From positions 92,940,770 to 93,004,769 of the forward strand of contig NC_052349.1 of NCBI RefSeq assembly GCF_009727055.1: a stretch of 64,000 nucleotides of DNA, read 5' to 3'. Under the pieces are notes generated by a model. It was not told where the DNA came from. It searched no databases and saw nothing but the letters and a program-made list of their open reading frames with translations. The stretch comes from Benincasa hispida (taxonomy: Eukaryota; Streptophyta; Magnoliopsida; Cucurbitales; Cucurbitaceae). A program made the translations under genes and the position numbers. Each line of letters opens with the position of its first letter. The stretch's first letter is position 1. Positions 57,729 to 64,000 of the stretch are shown piece after piece.

Positions 57729-58205
57729 CACCCCCAAATTTAAAATCATGCTTGTCCTCAAGCATGCGTTATACTCAAGAAATTCTAACTCACCTTTTTG
57801 TTGTCTGTCTTGTGATGACCAGCTTCTCAGAATATAATTTATGCATACTTTTGACCATCACCGCAATGCTCTCCTCCACTTTGGCTGCTTCTTCAAAAAG
57901 ATCTTTTCTAAGTTAAATCCAACAAGCCTTTGCTTAAAAAAAAATTTATTCATTCACCACAATTTTGTGTTTAGCTTTTGAGATTGCATTCATTCAAAAA
58001 ATACTTCAAAACTTTGCGATGACTTATTCAAATACGGCGTTGAACCTAGTTACGCCCTTCGTTTTGTCTTACCCCACGTGTGTCATACAGGCATCCAACT
58101 TCGATTGCGTTCTATATTCAACTCAACTCGTCTCTTTTGATTTGGCTTGCACCAGACAGAGGAGTTGCACTAATGCGTTGATCCTGGCAACTTGCCTTCG
58201 TTTTG
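57729..58205 (-). mobile_element. Second copy of the internal 3' end of the pol-less gypsy unit
   Basis: Matches 51,481-51,960 on the same strand, including the polypurine tract next to the LTR (CACCCCCAAATTTAAAATCA on +) and the CTTGTCCTCAAGCATGCG word. It breaks off at about 58,205 into Athila-like gag start. The 86-codon + strand frame here is antisense to the element and not a gene. Confidence 0.65.
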
Positions 58206-58257
58206 TTCTCTTGCTTCGCCCATGATGTTTTGTTCTTTTGCTTCGCCCATGATGTTT
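58204..58257 (-). repeat. 27 bp in-frame duplication in Athila-like gag start
   Basis: TGTTCTCTTGCTTCGCCCAT at 58,204 and TGTTCTTTTGCTTCGCCCAT at 58,231 are two copies of a 27 bp unit. On the - strand it adds nine codons (EQNIMGEAK-like) twice, keeping the frame. Confidence 0.6.
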
Positions 58258-58485
58258 GGTTCTAGTTATTCTTCTTCTTGATCCAACTCTTCAAATTCTT
58301 GTTGCTCTCTTCTAGCACTTTCCCTTCATAATCTCCTCTCCTCGTGGTCAATATCTACAATCAAATCACAAAGTAAACTTTGAGAGGAGTGGGTCATACA
58401 CAAAAGGAAAATTTAAAACCTACTATTTTTTGCTTTTTTTTTTTTAAAAAAAGAAATTCTAAAATTCTAAAATGCGAATTGCTCG
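58206..58485 (-). pseudogene. gag: Athila-like leader and start of gag
   Basis: Follows the primer site on the - strand. An acidic, polar stretch (REQQEFEELDQEEE-like, then a stop, then IMGEAKEQNIMGEAREQ) fits the N-terminal region of Athila gag but is too short for certainty. It is cut at 58,205 by the pol-less unit. Confidence 0.45.
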
Positions 58486-58506
58486 GATCCTCGACAACGA
58501 CGCCTA
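58486..58506 (-). other. Primer binding site, tRNA-Asp type, decayed by transitions
   Basis: TAGGCGTCGTTGTCGAGGAT on the - strand equals the tRNA-Asp site TGGCGCCGTTGCCGGGGAT with four differences, all G-to-A or C-to-T. Confidence 0.7.
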
Positions 58507-58508
58507 TT

Positions 58509-59060
58509 TGTTTGGTATAAAGTAGGTGTCATTAATACTATCTACCCAAAACAAATGAAATTTATAAAACTCTAACTACAACTAGAACTAACACGTAGTA
58601 ATAGTGGAAGTAAGAGGTCGATCCCAAGAGAACCGCAATTAATTGGCCTAAAAATAGACTATTTGAATTCCAAAACGCAAAAGATAGGGGGAGGAGGGAT
58701 TGTTTGTTTTAAGAACTAAAAAAACTAAGCAAAAAGACAAGAATTGATATATAAAATTTATTGAGGAGAGAAATAAGGAAAGATTGTGAGATAAGATTCA
58801 ATGGAAATGAAATCTTGGGGATTTTATGTAACTAGGCAATTGTACCATTGACTTAATAAGAAATCATGCAATTAGATTGTTCTATAGTTCATTAAGAATA
58901 AGTTCCTAATGCCCTAATTAGCTACAATTAATCTTAATTTAGGTCTTAATTACTTCCTAAAGACATTTCACAATTAATCCCTAAATTGCATTAAACTCAT
59001 GGGTTTTCTTAACTATTCCAATCTTGAAATCAAAAGACTGAAAATTCAAGATTGATTACA
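58509..59060 (-). mobile_element. 5' LTR of the Athila-like relic
   Basis: On the - strand runs from TGTAATCAATCTTGAATTTT (59,060) to TATACCAAACA (58,509), 552 bp, TG...CA, directly before the primer site. 'gaggtcgatcccaagagaacc' on the + strand is the block usual in such LTRs. TGAAT follows at 59,061; the matching left flank is lost. Confidence 0.6.
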
Positions 59061-59404
59061 TGAATGATTTTGAATTAATAGATTCTTTAAAGAAAAGAGA
59101 AATAGAAGTCCATATTTTCTATCAAGACTACTATTCTTATAACTACAATTACAATTTTGTTAAATACTCAATGATCGATGATCCAACAGCCTTACTTGAT
59201 ACTCTCCTATGTGTTTACTCATTTCTCTTCAATTTGTTGATTTTCTTAGTCATTTTTTTTATCTTTTTAGCACAATTTTCTTGTAATGACTCCAAAATGC
59301 TTCAGGGATCGTTTAATCCTACAAAATTAGCAATTAAAGTAAATAATCGACACAATTTTGGGGGAATTAACATAGAAAATATACATCCTTTAAAAATCAA
59401 ACAA
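59061..59404 (+). other. 115-codon open frame, origin uncertain
   Basis: ATG at 59,060 (MNDFELIDSLKKREIEV) to TGA at 59,405. A hydrophobic stretch (LLCVYSFLFNLLIFLVIFFI) sits at about residues 50-70. The last residues (NIHPLKIKQ) read like copia pol just before the YVPEGILN stretch, so at least the end belongs to the outer copia element. The start overlaps the Athila LTR edge. I do not recognise the rest and regard a real gene as unlikely. Confidence 0.25.
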
Positions 59405-61230
59405 TGACTCAGTTAAGAATATGTTCCAGAAGGAATCCTAAATATGAGTGCTCATGAGAATCTTGAAGTAAAAAAGGATAATAAAGAGATCTTGATCAAC
59501 TATATGTCATGACAAGAAAATGATAGAACCATACTTAAATAAGTTGATAATATTTTTGCATACAATGTTGCTCATAATATTATTATAAAAATGAGTACTA
59601 TATACTCAGATATATTGAAAAACAAATGTCACGACATAGATATGGTTGACTTATATGGAAAGAAACGATCTAATAGAAGTAAGCCTATTTTTCAAATCGA
59701 GAGAACCAGTAGTTCAAATATTAGAGTATATCAAACATGTAGGGTATAAGTGAATATTTAAAAAAAAAAAAACAAATAGAATGGAGTCACATTATATAAC
59801 TCTTCACGCTCCGAACTAGACGTGAAGGTCTCTCCTCATTTGGCTCTTTACGTGAGACAAGTTCCAAAGTAACTCTGGCAAATAAATGGTATTGATTATA
59901 ATGAGACAAATTCTCCTATGGTGGTTACAATACCATGAGATATCTAATTTATTTGCTTGTGTATGAAAAGCTTAACATATATCTTATGGATGTAGTCATT
60001 ATACATTTATAAGAATCTCTTAATAATTATAACCCAGAAGGATCAAAGATACTAAATTCATATATTTCAAATATTAAAGAATTTATATATATATATATAG
60101 ATTCTTATGAAACATTTTTTTATGAATGTAATATAATCATTTTATTAAATATTTGTTGATACGAGGGTAAAAAATAACCCTTATTTGTCCATATGCTTTT
60201 TATAAAGAAATGACAACCTGAGATTTACTATATATATTATTTATATATATGTTGATAATTTTAGCATAAATTCTTGAAGAGTTTTCAAAGGAAAATAGAG
60301 TTTATTAAGAAATAAATTGAGATGATAAGTTTTGTCTTAGCTTGCAAATAAAGTATAAAGTAGATGGAATCACATCAATTTATGCATATAATATCTTATA
60401 TGGACTAGTTCTACCATTGAACATTCCTATGATGGTTCATTCACTTGGTATGAAAATTTATATCATCTGATATCATAAAGATAATAAAGAACTTTAGGTC
60501 CTGAAGAACTATAATTTTTGGAAAATAAGTACACTTGTATCTCTACTAGTTTATACGTTACTGTCATAACATAAATATAATATTCCTCCAAAGAAAGATA
60601 TTGGAGTAGCATTAAACATATATTATGTTTTTATTTGAGAATTTGATTACATGAATTTATTTTATTCTCATAAATCTAATTGTGATTTAGTTGATTGTGA
60701 AGATGCGGGTTGCCTATCTAACTCATAAGAACTAGATATTAAACAGGTTACTAAGTACATAGAGAAAAAAATTATATCATGATAGCTTATGAAGCAGATA
60801 ATAACAACTACTTTAAATCATGTTAAAATCTTGATGATGTACGAGGCTAACCAAATAGCATTCTTATATGGCGATGATAAAGCACAAAGTACCAACATCA
60901 CTATTCAACGAATTTCTTCAAAAGATGACTTATGAGACTTATTGACGAAGGTGCAACCTGCAACAACATTTGAGAAATTAACACACAATATTTGTATGTG
61001 ACAACTAAGAGTATCAAGTGATGTTTTCATGAGGAGAAGTAAATGTGTTGCACTCTTTTTCCATCGACTAAGGTTTTGTCCCACTAAGTTTTTCTAGCAA
61101 GGTTTTTAATGAGACAACTATAAAAATATATGAATGATATACTCTTTTTCCTTCACTAGGTTTTTATCCCATTGGATTTTTCCTAGTAAGATTTTAAAGA
61201 TGCATTTATTTTATATGATATGGATATCTA
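59405..61230 (+). pseudogene. pol: Copia pol (RT and RNase H) of the outer element, heavily decayed
   Basis: Readable in pieces: EYVPEGILNMSAHENLEVKK, NIFAYNVAHNIIIKM, NGIDYNETNSPMVV, EFDYMNLFYSHKSN, EANQIAFLYGDDKAQSTNI and DLLTKVQPATTFEKL. This is the order of copia RT, RNase H and C-terminal tail. The catalytic YVDD box is not found in a readable state. Stops occur every 20-60 codons. PPT-like CTAAGGGGGAG (61,229-61,238) ends the region. It is long dead. Confidence 0.75.
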
Positions 61231-61238
61231 AGGGGGAG

Positions 61239-61524
61239 TATTATAAATGTAATATATATTACAATATATTATTTAATGTAGATATCCATAACCTACATAG
61301 GTTATCAAATATCACAAATCTCCCGTTGAATTTCATGTTGTAATATGTACCCTCCATTGAGTTCTATTGTAACATACACCATTCCATGTCCTATAAATAG
61401 TGGTATATGGTGCCTTTGTAAGACACATCTCAATTGAGCATAATACATATGTTCTTTATTTTCTTCTCTCCGTTTCTTTCTTATGTTCTTATGTTTGTTC
61501 TCCTTTTCTCTCTATTTTATAACA
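61239..61524 (+). mobile_element. 3' LTR of the outer copia element
   Basis: About 286 bp from TATTATAAATGTAATATA (probably a mutated TG start) to TCTATTTTATAACA, directly after the polypurine tract. The TATA box CTATAAATA lies at 61,391-61,399. The last 220 bp match 36,652-36,870. Confidence 0.7.
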
Positions 61525-61667
61525 CAAAACAATTAATAAAAAAATTTACAAATAGAAAGGAAGAGAGAGAAGTCATCCTAACCCTAAAACTTTTGTGATG
61601 ATCATTCCCATAAAAATATTGATTAAACCAATGTGAATAAGTCTTTCTCGATGAAAAAAAAGAGGAC

Positions 61668-62041
61668 AAATATCAATTTATATCCCTCAACTTTGGGAGT
61701 CATATCAATTTCAACTCTAAATTAATAACTGTATCAATTTAAATCTTTAAATTTGAGGTTGTATCAATTTAAACCTCAAACTAATAGTTGCATCAATTGA
61801 AACTCTAAATTTTCATAACTATATCAATTAAACCTTAAATTTTCGTAAGTATATCCAAATAAAACATGGTTTAATTTGATACACTTGTGAAAGTTCGAGG
61901 TTTGAATTGATACACTTATAAAAGTTTATGGCTTAAATTGATACAATAACTATTAACTTGATGTTTAAATTGATATAATTATTAATTTAGAATTTAAATT
62001 GGTGTAATTTTCAAAATTCAATTGTATAAATTGATATTTAT
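61668..62041. mobile_element. Foldback miniature element, arms of 'tatcaattt' repeats
   Basis: Left end AAATATCAATTTATATCCCTC and right end, flipped, AAATATCAATTTATACAATT are inverted copies. Both arms consist of repeated 'tatcaattt(a)aa(c/t)c' words in opposite orientation. It is non-coding. No clear target duplication was seen. Confidence 0.55.
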
Positions 62042-62836
62042 CTATAGAGATACATTCTAATTAAAAAAAAAAAAAAGACCATTTTATCTATTTTTTTTAA
62101 AAGTACCTGTTTTAGCTTTTAAAAAAATTACAAAATTGGTCCAATAAACCCCAAATTGGAAGGTCTTTCCGATTTCTTAGTGGGACCCGTTGAAGAAAGA
62201 CTGAATTTCAAACGGGATGTTTGGAGAAAGAGTGAGATATTGAGGTCTAATGAGTTATGAAGGTTAGAAAGTTAATGTATTTTTAAAGCTTACGGTGTAA
62301 TGAGTTAATAAACTATAAAATTGATGGTTTTTTAGTAAAAGGATCCACAAACTCCGGATAAAACAAGGAGTGATCAAAAGGTGGAGTTCACAACTTTTTG
62401 GACCAAACATATATAGAATTGTTTGATTTTATAATTATTAATTATTATTATTTTATTTTTTTATAGTAATGTTTGGATGACTAATTAGCAGGTTTAGCAC
62501 AATGATGAGTTGACTAATGTAATACTAATTGTTATTTAGCTAAATCTAACATGATTGTATTACAAATTAGTACATATTTTTATTGGAAAGTTAAAAATCA
62601 AAATATTTCCAAGATAAAAATTTAAATAGTTGTGTCCAAATTAATTGAAACAACACTATGTATGTTGTTTGAAAGATAAAACTCAAGGATAGAGTGATTT
62701 GATTAACCATGGAAGGGTAAGAAAATCCCTTGTCAAGAGGAATACATGTTGTCTTATCCCTACGTAAAATACTAAAAGCTATGCTTTACTTTTCCATCTA
62801 TATTTTGTTTTATTTTATTCATGTGTTTGACATTTG
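62042..62836. other. AT-rich spacer
   Basis: No coding frame or element end was recognised. A slightly GC-richer part (62,130-62,240) has no visible function. Confidence 0.5.
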
Positions 62837-63043
62837 AGGTCCCGTTTGGTAATCTACCTTTTACCAATGATTTAAAAATTCAAGTAAAAATTTGGGAAGT
62901 AAAAAAAGTAGTTTTCAAAAAGTTATTTTCGTTTTTGAAATTTGGCTAAAAATTCAATCATTATATTTAAAAACACACAAATCATGGTAAGAAATGTGGA
63001 TGAAATAGACTTAAATTTCAAAGACAAAAAATAAAAAGGGACT
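62837..63043. mobile_element. GGTCCCGTTTGGTAAC-family element, best preserved left end
   Basis: AGGTCCCGTTTGGTAATCTACC starts the element; interior words ('gaaatttggctaaaaattcaa', 'gacttaaatttcaaagacaaaaa') match the copies at 1,443 and 7,526. The right end (AAAAAGGGA) is truncated compared with the left. Confidence 0.45.
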
Positions 63044-64000
63044 ACTTTGCATTTAAAATAATTATTTGAGATATCAAGATGTTATTTATTCATTTATTTA
63101 TTTTATCTCTATAGTTAGAAAAAGTTACCTTTTTATTTAAGCTACAAATCTCCATATTCACTATTTTCTCCCAAAAAAAGGAAAAAAATAGAAAAAAAAT
63201 TGATCAAAGAATCACAAGTTATGTCTAGAAGAGAGGTATGTCATATATTGTTCTTTTTAATAAAAACTTGCAATTTAGGGGCTCCTTGCGAACATGCATT
63301 AAGAATATGTTACAACACCAAAATTATGTCTCTCATCTAATTCTCTTCTCTTCAATTCAATTCATAAAAACTCTTTTAATTCCTCTTTTTTCTTAAAAAA
63401 ATTGTTGGTAGATTTATGAGCTTGCTTTTTATTTATTGGCATTGAAATTTATCGATATCATCATATTTTCAAGGTTCTTTCATCATTTTGTTCTTCTTAG
63501 CTTCATATATATATATATATATATTATTGGTAAGAAACACTACCATGAATTTTGATATTTTACAATTTTATTTTGTGTCATAAAATATTTTAGGACCTCA
63601 AAAGTATCACTAGCCCTATATTATTTTGGGACGGGCATAATTTATTTCATTTCCCACTATTTTCCACCATTTCTTATTTTCTGCCCTTTTATACAAAATA
63701 TAACAATTACTATACATGACTTCATTTTTTAACACTACAACCAAGAGCCTGCCACCTATTTTTATCTGATCTCTTTTTAATTAATTTGAATTATGCAAAT
63801 TTTTGTGTGTTTTTCTTTATTAAGTAAATTTGATTACCATCCATATTTTTTTAATTTTTATTTATCAAAATTTTTTAAGATAATATTTAAATGCATCCCA
63901 AGATACATCCATCCTTATGCATTTCACTCCCATCACATACGAAAACAATAAATTAAAATATTTCAAAAAAGAAGTTAAAAGAATTTTCCATATAAAAATT
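63044..64000. other. AT-rich spacer with an AT microsatellite
   Basis: A pure AT run of about 22 bases lies at 63,504-63,525. No gene, retroelement or inverted-repeat end was recognised to the window end. Confidence 0.5.

Larger units (their letters stand above)
51208..58205 (-). mobile_element. Pol-less gypsy (Tat/Athila-like) unit with a shared LTR, in tandem form
   Basis: On the - strand: internal 3' end (58,205-57,729), LTR (57,728-52,985, with a nested solo LTR), tRNA-Asp-type primer site (52,978-52,961), internal region of only 1.5 kb (52,984-51,481), and the first about 270 bp of a second LTR (51,480-51,208). Both LTR starts are preceded by the same polypurine wording (TTTAAGTTTGGGGGTG on the - strand at the left copy). 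The pattern internal-LTR-internal-LTR points to unequal recombination. No pol domain is present. Confidence 0.65.
38782..59060 (-). mobile_element. Athila-like Ty3/gypsy relic, split by nested elements
   Basis: Reading the - strand: LTR 59,060-58,509; a tRNA-Asp-type primer site 58,506-58,486; a short gag start 58,485-58,207; then after nested insertions gag at about 51,190-51,103 and 39,427-38,782. Joining the last two across the solo LTR (with its GAGAC duplication) gives a continuous gag line, which supports the reconstruction. Everything downstream of gag, including pol and the 3' LTR, is missing. About 20 kb of the span is younger insertions. Confidence 0.6.
36652..61524 (+). mobile_element. 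Outermost decayed copia element holding the whole 38.8-59.1 kb nest
   Basis: Two LTRs of the same short family (with CCTATAAATAGTGG and ending CTATTTTATAACA) lie at 36,652-36,870 and 61,239-61,524, both on the + strand. Copia RT/RNase H remains lie before the right one. Between them is about 20 kb of other elements. The simplest reading is one copia element of about 4.6 kb that later received these insertions. I did not find its gag, so two separate copies of the family remain possible. Confidence 0.5.

Noticed and set aside
1..64000. Host protein-coding genes, rRNA or tRNA genes, organelle DNA
   Set aside because: No multi-exon gene structure, rRNA wording or tRNA cloverleaf was recognised. 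tRNA-like stretches are retroelement primer sites. This is by eye only; small or intron-rich genes could be missed.

Overview
This window is plant nuclear DNA made almost entirely of transposable elements, with no convincing host gene. It is AT-rich and littered with foldback DNA-transposon fragments. It holds LTR retrotransposons of both plant superfamilies (Ty1/copia and Ty3/gypsy), most of them decayed or reduced to solo LTRs. The protein wording of the elements and the LTR vocabulary fit a eudicot; a cucurbit is my best guess, but that is recollection of similar elements, not something the sequence proves.

Region by region. 1-6.5 kb: AT-rich DNA with several small terminal-inverted-repeat elements, two or three of them Mutator-like with 9-11 bp target duplications, one carrying a CACTA-type fragment. 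6.5-12 kb: an old retroelement relic split by two solo LTRs, one of which carries a nested TIR element. 12-16 kb: a large foldback element, a copia LTR fragment, palindromes and a degenerate GACAACCACC-type repeat block. 16-31 kb: a copia LTR (+ strand) split by a gypsy solo LTR, then a long copia leader. Next comes a decayed chromodomain-type Ty3/gypsy element (21.56-29.49 kb), followed by a second copy of the copia leader. 31-36.7 kb: two more copia LTRs on the - strand. 36.65-61.52 kb: a nest of at least four levels. The outermost element is a decayed copia (+). Inside it lies an Athila-like gypsy relic (-), and inside that a copia solo LTR (-), which itself contains a 9.7 kb copia element (-) with a perfect 5 bp target duplication. 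A pol-less gypsy (Tat/Athila-like) unit with a shared LTR sits beside these in the same relic and is itself split by a 2.6 kb solo LTR. 61.5-64 kb: AT-rich DNA with two more TIR-type elements.

The two best coding records are both dead. The gypsy element has lost two of three integrase catalytic residues but keeps a chromodomain in a shifted frame. The 9.7 kb copia element has lost most of reverse transcriptase and RNase H, and its YVDD box reads YVDV. Most stops are C-to-T or G-to-A changes, as expected for methylated, silenced repeats.

Two observations stand out. A five-unit array inside the 2.6 kb solo LTR (55,615-55,786) can form five hairpins whose stems differ in sequence but stay complementary while the loop is conserved. 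A 38 bp palindrome at 23,234-23,271 is a pair of Tn5 mosaic ends, identical to the Nextera mate-pair junction adapter, so the assembly is contaminated or chimeric at that point.
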